From: an uncultured Cellulophaga sp.
GTDB taxonomy: Bacteria; Bacteroidota; Bacteroidia; Flavobacteriales; Flavobacteriaceae
Assembly: GCA_947496695.1 (NCBI GenBank)
Contig: CANMEI010000005.1
Coordinates: 216,495 to 280,494 of the forward strand
Direction: 5' to 3'
DNA: 64,000 nucleotides
Shown here: in pieces, positions 1-9,831 of the stretch
Layout of the letters: every line of letters starts with the position of its first letter
Position numbering within the stretch: the stretch's first letter is position 1
Translations under genes and position numbers: made by a program
The notes under the pieces: model-generated
Seen by the model: only the letters and a program-made list of their open reading frames with translations
What the model was told of the DNA's origin: nothing
Database searches by the model: none

Positions 1-824
1 TGAGAATGGATGTTAGTGAATTAGCTTTTGAAATTGAAAGAGTAAAACAAGAAGGTAATATTCCAATTGCTGTTGTGGCTACTTTAGGGACTACAGATTA
101 TGGTAGTTTTGATCCTTTAGAAGCTATTGGAATTTTGGCGAAAGAACAAAACATGTGGTTGCATGTAGATGGTGCTTATGGCGGTTGTTTTATTTTAACA
201 GATACTCATAGTCATTATTTTAAGGGAATAGAAATGGTAGATTCTGTTACTGTTGATTTTCATAAAACTTTATTTCAGCCTGTAAGTTGTAGCGCTTTTT
301 TAGTTAAAGATAAAGAACATTTTAAATATGTATCATACTATGCTGATTATTTAAATCCGTTAGAGAGTAAAGACGAAGAAAGACCAGATTTAATTGAGAA
401 ATCAATTCAAACTACCCGCAGGTTTGATGCTTTAAAGGTTTGGCTTACATTAAAAACTTTAGGAACCAATACAATAGCAACTTATTTAGAGACTGTGCAT
501 TATTTAATAAAAGAAGTATATGAAAATGTAAAGCTGAATAATGCTTTTGAAATAGCACATGTTCCTGCTTTAAGCACTTTAGTTTTTAGGTATAAACATA
601 AAGATGTAGATGATGATGTTATTCACAATGAAATTAATTTATACATAAAGAATACGTTATATAAAGCAGGGCAAGCTTCTATTGCTAGTACAAAATTAAA
701 AGGGGTAACCTACTTAAAATTTACACTATTAAATCCTAAAAACACAGTAGCTAATTTATTGAACATTATTAAAATGGTTGAAGAAACAGGAGTGAAGTAT
801 GAACCAAAATTAAATATGGCCTAA
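1..824 (+). CDS. PLP-dependent decarboxylase, 5' truncated by window
   Basis: C-terminal part of a group II pyridoxal-phosphate decarboxylase (diaminobutyrate/lysine/ornithine type). The reading frame is open from position 3, so the gene begins upstream; the first in-frame ATG (6) is probably internal. Visible family motifs are LHVDGAYGG (PLP-ring aspartate region) and VDFHKTLFQP, whose lysine should form the Schiff base with PLP. It should make a diamine such as cadaverine, putrescine or diaminopropane for siderophore assembly. The N-hydroxylase begins 2 nt after the stop, so the two are co-transcribed. The exact amino acid substrate cannot be read from sequence. Confidence 0.85.
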   Translation, partial: RMDVSELAFEIERVKQEGNIPIAVVATLGTTDYGSFDPLEAIGILAKEQNMWLHVDGAYGGCFILTDTHSHYFKGIEMVDSVTVDFHKTLFQPVSCSAFLVKDKEHFKYVSYYADYLNPLESKDEERPDLIEKSIQTTRRFDALKVWLTLKTLGTNTIATYLETVHYLIKEVYENVKLNNAFEIAHVPALSTLVFRYKHKDVDDDVIHNEINLYIKNTLYKAGQASIASTKLKGVTYLKFTLLNPKNTVANLLNIIKMVEETGVKYEPKLNMA

Positions 825-826
825 TT

Positions 827-2164
827 ATGAAAAAAGATAGTATAGCAGATTTTATAGCCATTGGTGTTGGACCTTTTAATTTAGGTCTAGCATGTTTATC
901 AGAACCAATTGAAGATTTAAATGGAATTTTCTTAGACAAGAAAGAAAAATTTAATTGGCATTCTGGGATGTTATTAGAAGATACAACCTTACAGGTTCCT
1001 TTTATGGCCGATTTGGTAACCTTAGCAGACCCAACAAGCCCTTTTAGTTTTTTAAACTATATAAAAGAGCAAGGAAGAATGTATTCTTTTTATATAAGAG
1101 AAAACTTTTTGTTGTTACGTAATGAATATAACCTTTATTGCCAATGGGTAATTAGTAAATTATCTAATATTTACTTTAATACTGAGGTTAAACATATTGA
1201 TTATTCTGAGAGTGAGGAGTTGTATGTGGTAACAAGTATTTGTACAAAAACAAAAAAAGTAAAAATATATAAGGCAAAAAAAATAGTATTAGGTACCGGA
1301 ACTCCTCCGTATGTGCCAGAATGTTGTAAAAAAATAAAAGACAAAGCAGTACACTCTTCGCAGTATTTAAAAAACAAAGAAAAATTACAAGCACAAAAAA
1401 AGATTACAGTTTTAGGTAGTGGGCAAAGTGCAGCAGAAGTTTTTTACGATTTGTTATTAGAGGCAGATACAAAAAATTATGAGTTAAATTGGATTACCCG
1501 TTCTCCTAGATTTTTTCCGTTGGAATATTCTAAATTAACTTTAGAAATGACCTCGCCAGAATATGTAGATTATTTTTACAATTTACCTTCTACTAAAAGA
1601 GATGATTTAATTAAAAATCAAAAACATTTATATAAAGGAATTAATTCTGATTTAATAGCAAGTATTCATGATACTATGTATACTAAAAGAATTACTTCTG
1701 AAGGTAAATTAAAAGTATCATTACGTACCAATTCCGAATTAAAAAATGTACAATTTAAAGATGATACAATACAATTAGAACTACACCAGATAGAGCAAAA
1801 CAAATCTTTTATACAAGAAACAGAAGGCTTGGTTTTAGCAACAGGCTATAGTTATAAATTGCCAGATTTTGTCTCGGGTATTTCTGATAGAATTCAATGG
1901 GATGAAAAAGGCCGTTTTGATGTAGATAGAAATTATAGTGTAGATAAAAATAAAAATGAAGTTTTTGTTCAAAATGCAGAATTACACACGCATGGTTTTG
2001 TAACTCCAGATTTAGGAATGGGAGCCTACAGAAACTCATATATTATAAAAGAAATTACAGGTAAAGCTCATTATGCAATAGAACAAAAAATAGCTTTTCA
2101 ACAGTTTGGGGTTTCTACTGATGAAGAAATTTATTTAAACGTATTTAGCGAATATGAAGCTTAA
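827..2164 (+). CDS. Lysine/ornithine/diamine N-monooxygenase (siderophore N-hydroxylase)
   Basis: Flavin-dependent N-hydroxylating monooxygenase of the IucD/PvdA/SidA/RhbE family, 445 residues, a usual length. The FAD-binding glycine motif is at the N-terminus (IGVGPFNLGLACLSEP), the NADPH-binding motif VLGSGQSAAEVFYDLL is at about residues 195-210, and the family's ATGYSY motif is near residue 340. It should hydroxylate the terminal amine of a diamine or amino acid, giving the hydroxylamine that is acylated into a hydroxamate. It follows a decarboxylase, so a decarboxylated diamine is the likelier substrate (inference). Its last 11 nt overlap the transporter gene. Confidence 0.92.
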   Translation: MKKDSIADFIAIGVGPFNLGLACLSEPIEDLNGIFLDKKEKFNWHSGMLLEDTTLQVPFMADLVTLADPTSPFSFLNYIKEQGRMYSFYIRENFLLLRNEYNLYCQWVISKLSNIYFNTEVKHIDYSESEELYVVTSICTKTKKVKIYKAKKIVLGTGTPPYVPECCKKIKDKAVHSSQYLKNKEKLQAQKKITVLGSGQSAAEVFYDLLLEADTKNYELNWITRSPRFFPLEYSKLTLEMTSPEYVDYFYNLPSTKRDDLIKNQKHLYKGINSDLIASIHDTMYTKRITSEGKLKVSLRTNSELKNVQFKDDTIQLELHQIEQNKSFIQETEGLVLATGYSYKLPDFVSGISDRIQWDEKGRFDVDRNYSVDKNKNEVFVQNAELHTHGFVTPDLGMGAYRNSYIIKEITGKAHYAIEQKIAFQQFGVSTDEEIYLNVFSEYEA

Positions 2165-3329
2165 GAATTTTTTAATTGTAATGACTTTGGTTGCCGTTGT
2201 AAGCGATTATTTATTACACCCATTTTATCCACAATTTTTTGAGTTGCATTTTGGAGTTTCAAATCCTGAACATGTGGGGTATTATTTTGCTGCAATCTGT
2301 TTTATGGTAATGCTTGCGTTTCCATTTTGGGCTTATGTTTCAAAAAAAATATCAGAATTAAATATTTTGGTATACACGCAAGCCGTTGCAGGTTTTTTGG
2401 CCTTGTATTGCTATTACACAACATCATACCTTAATTTTTGGATAGTATCATTAATAATGGTGTTGTTTAAAGGTAGCTATTTGTTAGTGTATCCATACAT
2501 TTTAAAAATTATAACTAAAGAAGAGCAACCAAAAACTATTGGTTTATTATCTGTAGTTGTGCATTTAGGAGGAATATTAGGTGCAGTTTTAGGAGGTTTT
2601 ACGGTAGATTATATACACCCAAGTTCTATTTTTTTAATTATGGCTGGAGGCGATTTTATACAAATGCTAATGAGTGGTTATTTATTAAAAAGGAAAAACT
2701 ATGATACTAGTATTATGATAAGTGATAAAAGCAGTTCAGTAGATAAACTGATTCCAAAAGGCTTTATTTTAAAGTTAGGTTTAATAACCTTGATGCTTTA
2801 TTTCAGCGATTTTTTAATCCGACCATTTTTCTCCTTGTATTGGGAAAGTTTTTCAAGTGCTGCTAGTAAATTGGTCTCTGGTGCTATTTATGCGATTCCT
2901 GGTTTTGTAGCCTTAATTACGTTGTGGGTAAATAACAAACGCAAAACAGTAGAAAAATATCAAGGAATTATAAATGCTTTATGTATTGGTTTAATTGGTT
3001 TGTTTTTACAAGGAATACCTTCGGAAATGGCCGTTATAGCAGGACGTATTATTTACGGATGGGCAATTTTTCAAGGTGTAGTAAAATTTGATGTTTTACT
3101 ATTTGAGTTAAGCTCACCAGAATCTTACGCATTAGATTATAGTAAAATACATTTCTTTCAAAATTTAGGTGTGTTATTAGCATCTTTAAGTGTTGGTTTA
3201 CTAGTTGAAGATTTTGGTTTGCAAATTCCATTTAGTATTGCCTTAGTAGGGTTTTTAATTACATTATTACTTTACTTTTTCGTTTTTAAATCCATACGAA
3301 TATTCAATAAACAATTAGCAAAATCATAA
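2154..3329 (+). CDS. MFS transporter, probable siderophore exporter
   Basis: Integral membrane protein of 391 residues with about 12 hydrophobic segments and the general pattern of the major facilitator superfamily. There is no signal peptide. It overlaps the N-hydroxylase gene by 11 nt and ends 3 nt before the GNAT-synthetase gene, so it belongs to the siderophore operon. The most likely role is export of the finished siderophore across the inner membrane; import of a siderophore or its iron complex is possible. The role is inferred from context, as substrate cannot be predicted from the sequence. Confidence 0.8.
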   Translation: MKLKNFLIVMTLVAVVSDYLLHPFYPQFFELHFGVSNPEHVGYYFAAICFMVMLAFPFWAYVSKKISELNILVYTQAVAGFLALYCYYTTSYLNFWIVSLIMVLFKGSYLLVYPYILKIITKEEQPKTIGLLSVVVHLGGILGAVLGGFTVDYIHPSSIFLIMAGGDFIQMLMSGYLLKRKNYDTSIMISDKSSSVDKLIPKGFILKLGLITLMLYFSDFLIRPFFSLYWESFSSAASKLVSGAIYAIPGFVALITLWVNNKRKTVEKYQGIINALCIGLIGLFLQGIPSEMAVIAGRIIYGWAIFQGVVKFDVLLFELSSPESYALDYSKIHFFQNLGVLLASLSVGLLVEDFGLQIPFSIALVGFLITLLLYFFVFKSIRIFNKQLAKS

Positions 3330-3332
3330 TAT

Positions 3333-5750
3333 ATGTTAGTAAAAGATAAAAACATTTTTACAAAAAAATATGTTGGTTTTGGAACCATATCTATAAGAGC
3401 TTTTGAGGTAAAAAATGATAGTTCTTTTTTGCACAATTGGGTAACAAAAGATTATGCTGTTTTTTGGGGAATGCAAAATGCAACACTTCAAGAGGTAGAA
3501 GAAGAATATACTAAGTTAACTGCAATAAAAGATTATAGTGTATTTGTTGGTATGTATAATAACCAACCTGCTTTTGTTTTAGAGAGGTACAATCCAAAAA
3601 ACGATATAATAAATACGTTTTATAATGTTAAAACATCTGATATTGGTGTACATATAATTATTGCGCCACCAACAAAACCTATAACACCAAACTTTACTTG
3701 GTATATGTTTTGTACCATTATGGATTTTGTTTTTTCAGATACTACAAAAAACAGAATTTTAGTAGAGCCAGATATTAGAAATAAAAAAATGTTTGCGTTA
3801 TGCCAACGTATAGGTTTTAAATTAAGTAATGTAATAGAGCTACCACATAAAACGGCACAATTAGCATTCTTAACAAAAACAGACTATCAACAAAAAATAA
3901 ATTCATTTTCACCTTCAAAAAGAAGTACCATGAACACTTTAGATAATGTGGTATCTCCACAGCAATCCACAGAACATATACAGCCAAAAGTTTGGCAACA
4001 AGCCAATAGATTATTGGTAAAAAAAGCTTTGTGTGAGTTTTCTCATGAGCTATTAATTATTCCAGAAGTTATTGAAAGTTTTGCAAACGGTTATAATAAG
4101 TACAAAGTATATACCGATAATAAAGAAATACGATATGAGTTTGTTGCAAAACCTTTAGCACTCAATCATTTTCTAATAGATGATAAATCAATTAAAAAGT
4201 TTATTGAAAGTACAGCGGTTGAATTAGATGCCATATATTTTATAAAAGAATTTAGAGATTCATTAGGTATTTCTAAAGAAAAAATGCCTGTGTATTTAGA
4301 GGAGATTATTAGCACACTTTACGGCAGTGCTTATAAAATATGTAAAGGAAACCCAACAGCTACAGAACTTGCAACAGCAGATTTTCAAACTATAGAACAG
4401 TCTATGACCGAAGGTCACCCAGGCTTTGTAGCTAATAATGGCAGAATTGGTTTTGATAGTTCAGATTACCGTTCTTATGCGCCAGAAGCAGGAAACTCAT
4501 TTTCATTATTATGGTTGGCTGGGCACAAAGCAAAAGCGGTATATTCAGCTATAGAATCATTACCATATAATACTTTAATTCAACAAGAATTAGATACCGA
4601 AACCATTATTAAATTTACTAAATTAATAGAGTCTAAAGGTTATAAAGCAAATGACTATTTGTTTATACCAATTCATCCTTGGCAGTGGTTTAATAAGCTA
4701 GCCAATATTTTTGCATCAGAAGTAGCCAAAGGCGACTTAATATGTTTAGGATATGGACCAGACCAATATTTAGCACAGCAATCTATTAGAACTTTATTTA
4801 ACGCTAGTAATCCTCAAAAATTTTATACAAAGTCTGCATTATCAATTCTGAATATGGGCTTTACGCGCGGTTTACCGTTGTATTATTTAGGTACTGCTCC
4901 TAAAATGGCTGTTTGGTTAGAAGATTTATTATATAACGATCCATATATTCAGGAAAACGGGTTTAAAATGCTAAGTGAAATAGGATCAGTGAGTTATGTG
5001 AATCCGTATTTTGAAGAATTTGGAGCTCATAATGATTATAACAAAATGTTAGCTTCTTTATGGAGAGAAAGCCCGTTTTCTAAAATTAAAGAAAATCAAA
5101 AGCCTATAACTATGGCGGCTTTATTACATATTGATCATTTTGGAAATGCATTGTTGCCAGCACTAATTAAAGATTCAGGATTATCAACAGACAACTGGTT
5201 ACGTAAATACCTGCAAGCCTATTTAAGTCCAATGTTGCACTGCTTTTATTATCATGATTTGGTGTTTATGCCACATGGCGAGAATATTATTTTAGTTTTA
5301 GAAAATAACATTCCTGTACATGCATTATTAAAAGATATTACCGAGGAAGCCTGTATTTTAAGTGAAGAGGTTGAATTGCCAGAACACTTAAAAAGAATGT
5401 ATGCACCTGTACCTGAGGATGTAAAATTACTTTCTGTATTTACGGATATGTTTGACGGGTTTTTCCGTTTTCTTGTCCCAATTTTAGAAGAACATTCAAA
5501 TTATAGCGAAAATCGTTTTTGGGAATTAGTTGCTGAAAATGTAGTAGCATATCAAACGAAATTTCCTCAATTATCAGAAAAATTTGAAAAGTATAACATA
5601 TTTGCTAACGATTTTAAATTATCATGTTTAAACAGGTTGCAACTCAATAATCATAAGCAAATGATAGATTTAGACGATCCTGTGGCCTTGTTACAATTTG
5701 CAGGTAAGTTAGAGAATCCTATAGCACAATTTAAACCTCAAGAAGCCTAA
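3333..5750 (+). CDS. GNAT acyltransferase fused to IucA/IucC NIS siderophore synthetase
   Basis: An 805-residue fusion. Residues about 1-190 are a GNAT acyltransferase of the IucB/RhbD type (motif ILVEPDIRN followed by an RIGF turn), expected to acylate the N-hydroxyl group. Residues about 212-805 are an IucA/IucC synthetase: EGHPGFVANNGRIGF (nucleotide-binding region), FIPIHPWQW, QQSIRTLFNASNP and MPHGENIILVLEN are all present. The synthetase activates a carboxylate with ATP and condenses it with an amine or hydroxylamine. Internal Met200 aligns with the start of the free-standing synthetase downstream, so the fusion looks like a join of two formerly separate genes. Usual NIS synthetases are about 600 residues. 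Confidence 0.9.
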   Translation: MLVKDKNIFTKKYVGFGTISIRAFEVKNDSSFLHNWVTKDYAVFWGMQNATLQEVEEEYTKLTAIKDYSVFVGMYNNQPAFVLERYNPKNDIINTFYNVKTSDIGVHIIIAPPTKPITPNFTWYMFCTIMDFVFSDTTKNRILVEPDIRNKKMFALCQRIGFKLSNVIELPHKTAQLAFLTKTDYQQKINSFSPSKRSTMNTLDNVVSPQQSTEHIQPKVWQQANRLLVKKALCEFSHELLIIPEVIESFANGYNKYKVYTDNKEIRYEFVAKPLALNHFLIDDKSIKKFIESTAVELDAIYFIKEFRDSLGISKEKMPVYLEEIISTLYGSAYKICKGNPTATELATADFQTIEQSMTEGHPGFVANNGRIGFDSSDYRSYAPEAGNSFSLLWLAGHKAKAVYSAIESLPYNTLIQQELDTETIIKFTKLIESKGYKANDYLFIPIHPWQWFNKLANIFASEVAKGDLICLGYGPDQYLAQQSIRTLFNASNPQKFYTKSALSILNMGFTRGLPLYYLGTAPKMAVWLEDLLYNDPYIQENGFKMLSEIGSVSYVNPYFEEFGAHNDYNKMLASLWRESPFSKIKENQKPITMAALLHIDHFGNALLPALIKDSGLSTDNWLRKYLQAYLSPMLHCFYYHDLVFMPHGENIILVLENNIPVHALLKDITEEACILSEEVELPEHLKRMYAPVPEDVKLLSVFTDMFDGFFRFLVPILEEHSNYSENRFWELVAENVVAYQTKFPQLSEKFEKYNIFANDFKLSCLNRLQLNNHKQMIDLDDPVALLQFAGKLENPIAQFKPQEA

Positions 5751-5755
5751 TAGAT

Positions 5756-6328
5756 ATGATGTTTACAACCGAAACAATTTTTAAAAAAGCTATTGTAGGT
5801 CTAGGTGAAATTAGTTTGCGTCCTATTAATTTAGATAAAGATATTGATGTATTATACCGCTGGGTAAAACAACCTTATGCAAAATATTGGGGTATGTTAA
5901 ACCAGACTAAAGAAGAGGTTTTAAATGCATATAAAGAATTAGAAGAAAACCCCAACCATAATACCTATATAGGTGTTTTAAATAATAAACCTATTTTTTT
6001 AATGGAGCGTTATAAAGCAACTACAGACGTTATAGCAAATCATTATAACGCTTTGGAAAATGATTATGGAATGCACATTTTAGTGGCACCGGCTGAAAAG
6101 AAAATTTCAGAATTTACCTGGCATGTTTTCACTACGGTTATGGAGTATTTTTTTAGTTTACCATTTGTAGGTAGGGTAGTGGTTGAACCAGACGTAAACA
6201 ATGAAAAAATTCATGTTTTAAATAAAAAAGCAGGTTTTATATACCAAAAGAATATCAAACTAGACCATAAGATAGCGTCTTTAGCTTTTTGTACAAAAGA
6301 ATCTTTTCAAAAAGTAATAAATCAATAA
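5756..6328 (+). CDS. GNAT N-acyltransferase (IucB/RhbD-like), siderophore biosynthesis
   Basis: 190-residue GNAT protein clearly homologous along its length to the N-terminal domain of the preceding fusion: shared WGM motif near residue 47, an ER-Y motif near 85, VVVEPDVNNEKIHVLNKKAGF near 140-160, and a similar end. It should transfer acetyl or succinyl from CoA to an N-hydroxy-amine. Two adjacent ATGs (5756 and 5759) can serve as start. Only 1 nt separates its stop from the second synthetase, against a translational fusion in the first copy. The different acyltransferases may use different acyl donors (inference). Confidence 0.88.
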   Translation: MMFTTETIFKKAIVGLGEISLRPINLDKDIDVLYRWVKQPYAKYWGMLNQTKEEVLNAYKELEENPNHNTYIGVLNNKPIFLMERYKATTDVIANHYNALENDYGMHILVAPAEKKISEFTWHVFTTVMEYFFSLPFVGRVVVEPDVNNEKIHVLNKKAGFIYQKNIKLDHKIASLAFCTKESFQKVINQ

Positions 6329-6329
6329 A

Positions 6330-8141
6330 ATGGAAAGTAATAAAACAGCACATTTACAACCTGATGTTTGGCAGTTTGTAAACAGACAGCTAATAAAAAA
6401 AGCTATTGGTGAGTTTTCGCATGAATTAATTTTACGTCCTAAATTAGTAAGAGAAAATGAATATAGCATCTCATCAGATAATAATAAGTTCACCTATACA
6501 TTTAAGGCTCGTAAGTTTTTGCTAGATCATTGGTTTATTGATGCTAATAGTATTGTAAAAATAAATGAAGCATCAAAAGAAGAAGGTCTTGATGCAATAC
6601 TTTTTATTACTGAATTTCAAAAAACTTTAGGCATACCAGATGAATTTTTAGCAACTTATTTAGAAGAAATTACCAGTACACTTTCTGGAGCATCATATAA
6701 ATATACAAATCAAAAATATACCGCAACAGACTTAGCTTTACAAAGTTTTCAAGATGTTGAACATGGCATGACAGAAGGGCATCCGTGTTTTGTAGCTAAT
6801 AACGGAAGAATTGGTTTTAATATTAATGATTATCATGATTATGCTCCAGAAACCAATAAGCCTTTCAAAATTTTATGGATAGCAGTACACAAAAAATATG
6901 CAACATTTACTGCAGTAGAAGGGTTTGAATATGCAACTTTATTAAAAAATGAATTAGGTAGCACAAAAATTGAAGAATTTAAGCAACAATTGCAACTTAA
7001 AAAATTGGAAGTTGCTAATTACCTTTTTATGCCTGTGCACCCATGGCAATGGACAAATAAAATAACAAGTGTATTTGCTGCCGATATTGCACAGCAGCAT
7101 ATTGTTTTATTAGGCGAGAGTGATGATGAATTTTCTGCACAACAATCTATCAGAACATTATTTAATGCTAGTAACCCTAAAAAATTGTATACAAAAACAG
7201 CATTATCAATATTAAACATGGGGTTTATGCGTGGACTTTCGCCTTATTATATGAAAAGCACACCACCAATTACCAAATGGATTACCAATTTGTTAGCAGA
7301 GGACGAATTTTTAAATGCTAATGGCTTTACAATGCTTGGTGAGCTAGCAACACTTGGTTACCATAACCACTATTTTGAAGTTTTAGGAAAAACAAATGCG
7401 CATAATAAAATGCTTTCTTCGCTATGGAGAGAAAGTCCGTATTCTAAAATTAAAACTAAGCAACGTGTTATAACAATGGCCGCATTATTGCATGTAGATT
7501 ATAATGATAATGCATTAATAGCCTCATTAATTAAAGCTTCGCCTTATACCGCTAAGGTTTGGGTAAAGCAGTATTTAAATGCTTATTTATTACCATTATT
7601 ACATTGTTTTTACAAGTATGAATTTGTGTTTATGCCACATGGCGAAAACTTAATTTTAGTTTTAGAAAACCATACTCCAGTTTTTTCGTTAATGAAAGAT
7701 ATAACTGAAGAAGTAATCGTTTTTAATGAAGAAATGCAGTTGCCAGAACATGTAGAACGTTTGTTCACTAAAACATCTGATAAAATGAAAATATTATCAA
7801 TTTTCACAGATGTGTTTGATTGTATATTCCGTTTCTTGGGACAACAATTACATACACATGCTAATTTTTCTGAAACTGAATTTTGGGAATTAGTAGCAAC
7901 TACTATAATTGAATACCAAGAGCAACACCCTGAGTTTATAGATAAATATAAACGTTATAATTTATTTGTTGATGAGTTTGATCGTTGTTGTTTAAACCGT
8001 TTACAATTAGAAAATACGAAACACATGCTAGCTTTAGCAGATCCTATAGAGAGTTTGAAACTGGTAGGTAAATTAAAAAATCCAATAGCAAAATATGTTA
8101 AAAAATCAGCTATTACTTTAGAACTTGAAAATGAATTTTAA
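6330..8141 (+). CDS. IucA/IucC family NIS siderophore synthetase
   Basis: Free-standing 603-residue synthetase, the normal family length. It keeps EGHPCFVANNGRIGF, FMPVHPWQW, QQSIRTLFNASNP, the LSILNMGFMRGL segment and MPHGENLILVLEN, in the same order as the fusion copy, so the two are paralogues from a GNAT-synthetase tandem duplication. It should form an amide or hydroxamate bond during siderophore assembly, or cyclise or extend the product. The nitroreductase start lies inside its 3' end (11-nt overlap). Whether the two synthetases act in sequence or on different substrates is not visible. Confidence 0.92.
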   Translation: MESNKTAHLQPDVWQFVNRQLIKKAIGEFSHELILRPKLVRENEYSISSDNNKFTYTFKARKFLLDHWFIDANSIVKINEASKEEGLDAILFITEFQKTLGIPDEFLATYLEEITSTLSGASYKYTNQKYTATDLALQSFQDVEHGMTEGHPCFVANNGRIGFNINDYHDYAPETNKPFKILWIAVHKKYATFTAVEGFEYATLLKNELGSTKIEEFKQQLQLKKLEVANYLFMPVHPWQWTNKITSVFAADIAQQHIVLLGESDDEFSAQQSIRTLFNASNPKKLYTKTALSILNMGFMRGLSPYYMKSTPPITKWITNLLAEDEFLNANGFTMLGELATLGYHNHYFEVLGKTNAHNKMLSSLWRESPYSKIKTKQRVITMAALLHVDYNDNALIASLIKASPYTAKVWVKQYLNAYLLPLLHCFYKYEFVFMPHGENLILVLENHTPVFSLMKDITEEVIVFNEEMQLPEHVERLFTKTSDKMKILSIFTDVFDCIFRFLGQQLHTHANFSETEFWELVATTIIEYQEQHPEFIDKYKRYNLFVDEFDRCCLNRLQLENTKHMLALADPIESLKLVGKLKNPIAKYVKKSAITLELENEF

Positions 8142-8709
8142 ATCATTAACAAAAATTATAAAAGACAGAAGAACTACATATGCATATGATTTTTCTAACA
8201 AAAAAATAAGTGAAAAAGTAATTGAAGCTATTGTAGAAAATGCACTTTGGGCACCTACGCATTTGCACACCCAACCATGGAGGTTTGTAGTTTTAAATGG
8301 CAAACACCAACAAATGTTAGGCGAATATATGGCAACATATTATAGAGAAATATACAATGAAAAACAATTTTCAAATGAGCGTTATGAAACCACTAAAACA
8401 TACAGTAAAAACGCAACATTAATCGCTATAATTTTTAAACCTAATAAAAAAGCAAAGCTTCCAGAATGGGAAGAATTAGCAGCTGTTTCATGTGCTGTAC
8501 AAAATATGTGGCTGAGTTGTACGGCTTTAAATATTGGAGCATATTGGGACACTTCTATAGCTATTATGGAGTATGGTAAAAAAGTAACATTAGAAAAAGA
8601 CGAAAAATTTTTAGGTATTTTCTTTATGGGATATCCAAAAGAAGAGATTGTTATAAATAAAAGAAAAAGAAAATCATTATTAAAAAAATTAAGTTTTAAT
8701 AAAATATAA
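8131..8709 (+). CDS. Nitroreductase family flavoprotein
   Basis: 192-residue FMN-dependent nitroreductase-family protein: an RRTTYAYDF motif near the N-terminus, APTHLHTQPWRF at about residues 46-57 (family A-x-S/T-x-x-N-x-Q-P-W-R-F pattern), and a late GYPKEE turn. I chose ATG 8131; an in-frame TTG at 8125 adds two residues but is unlikely. It overlaps the second synthetase by 11 nt, so it is part of the siderophore operon. Possible roles are reducing a biosynthetic intermediate or releasing iron from the ferric siderophore; neither can be shown from sequence. Confidence 0.85.
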   Translation: MNFKSLTKIIKDRRTTYAYDFSNKKISEKVIEAIVENALWAPTHLHTQPWRFVVLNGKHQQMLGEYMATYYREIYNEKQFSNERYETTKTYSKNATLIAIIFKPNKKAKLPEWEELAAVSCAVQNMWLSCTALNIGAYWDTSIAIMEYGKKVTLEKDEKFLGIFFMGYPKEEIVINKRKRKSLLKKLSFNKI

Positions 8710-8729
8710 AATCAAAGAAGTATAATAAA

Positions 8730-9830
8730 ATGGAAAAACAAAAAAGAGTAAGAGCAGTAGATTTCGTTAGGGGATTTAGTGTTCTTATGATGATTCCTGT
8801 TCATGTTATGATGCTTTTTGCAAGTAAGCAAACTTGGGAGAATACTTTAACAGGAAACATTGTTCAATTATTAGAAAAAGGCTCTCCAATTTTTTTAATT
8901 GTAATGGGGATTTCTTTTGCTTTTTCAAGTAAAGCAAACAAAAGTGGTATTTTAAAAAAAGCTTTATTGATTATAGCTTTAGGTTATATTCTTAATTTTT
9001 TAAGGTTCATTGTTCCTGTTTTATTTTTTGGCGGTTTCTCAGAAAATTTTGTACAAGCAAGTGGACTTCAATTAAGCAATTCTTCTAAAATGTTGAATTA
9101 TTTTTTAAAAGGAGATATGTTTCAGTTAGTAGGAATTTCATTGTTATTATTAAGCTTAACATTTAATTTTTTAATAAAAAATAAATATTTACTAATAATA
9201 CTTGCTTTAATAATTATGTGGCTTTCAAAAGTTGTTAGTGGTATTCAATTAGGTGTACCAGGTATAGATTATATTTTGAATTTAATTTGGGGTAATAATT
9301 TCGAGGTTTACTTTCCTTTATTTCCATGGATGTCATTCATTTTAATGGGACTTTATTTTGGGTTGAGTTATAAAGAAAATCCTGAAAACGTAAATAAATC
9401 ATTGTTCAAGCCAATATTGTATTATGGAATAGGTTTTAGTGTAATTGGTAAATTATTATGTAATTATGATTATGAATACCATTTTGGAGATTACTACCAT
9501 TTAGGACCCGGAGGAACTATGGGATTAATGGGGAGTGTTATTTTAATATTTTGGTGCTTTTATCAAATAGAGCGTGTTTTACCTATAGACAATTACATAA
9601 ATACCTTATTTTTTTATTGTAGTAAAAATGTGACTTCTTTTTATATTTTTCAATGGATTTTAATCTACTGGCTATTAGCTTTTACTGATTTCTCTGTTTA
9701 TAATGAGTTTACAGTTTTAGTAATTATGTTAGTTGTTAACCTAGGTGTATTTGGTTTACTTTTTATTTTTAATAAATACATTGTTTCTAAGAAAAGCTGT
9801 AATGTAAACGTAATACAAGAAGTGGCTTAA
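8730..9830 (+). CDS. DUF1624/HGSNAT-like membrane acyltransferase
   Basis: 366-residue membrane protein with about 10 hydrophobic segments. The N-terminus (RVRAVDFVRGFSVLMMIPVH) matches the start of the heparan-alpha-glucosaminide N-acetyltransferase-like/DUF1624 family, in which the conserved His of the first helix region is thought to take part in acyl transfer across the membrane. It begins 20 nt after the nitroreductase and ends 1 nt before the hydrolase, so it is in the operon. It might add an acyl group to the siderophore or an envelope component (inference). An acyltransferase-3 relative is the alternative. Confidence 0.7.
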   Translation: MEKQKRVRAVDFVRGFSVLMMIPVHVMMLFASKQTWENTLTGNIVQLLEKGSPIFLIVMGISFAFSSKANKSGILKKALLIIALGYILNFLRFIVPVLFFGGFSENFVQASGLQLSNSSKMLNYFLKGDMFQLVGISLLLLSLTFNFLIKNKYLLIILALIIMWLSKVVSGIQLGVPGIDYILNLIWGNNFEVYFPLFPWMSFILMGLYFGLSYKENPENVNKSLFKPILYYGIGFSVIGKLLCNYDYEYHFGDYYHLGPGGTMGLMGSVILIFWCFYQIERVLPIDNYINTLFFYCSKNVTSFYIFQWILIYWLLAFTDFSVYNEFTVLVIMLVVNLGVFGLLFIFNKYIVSKKSCNVNVIQEVA

Positions 9831-9831
9831 G

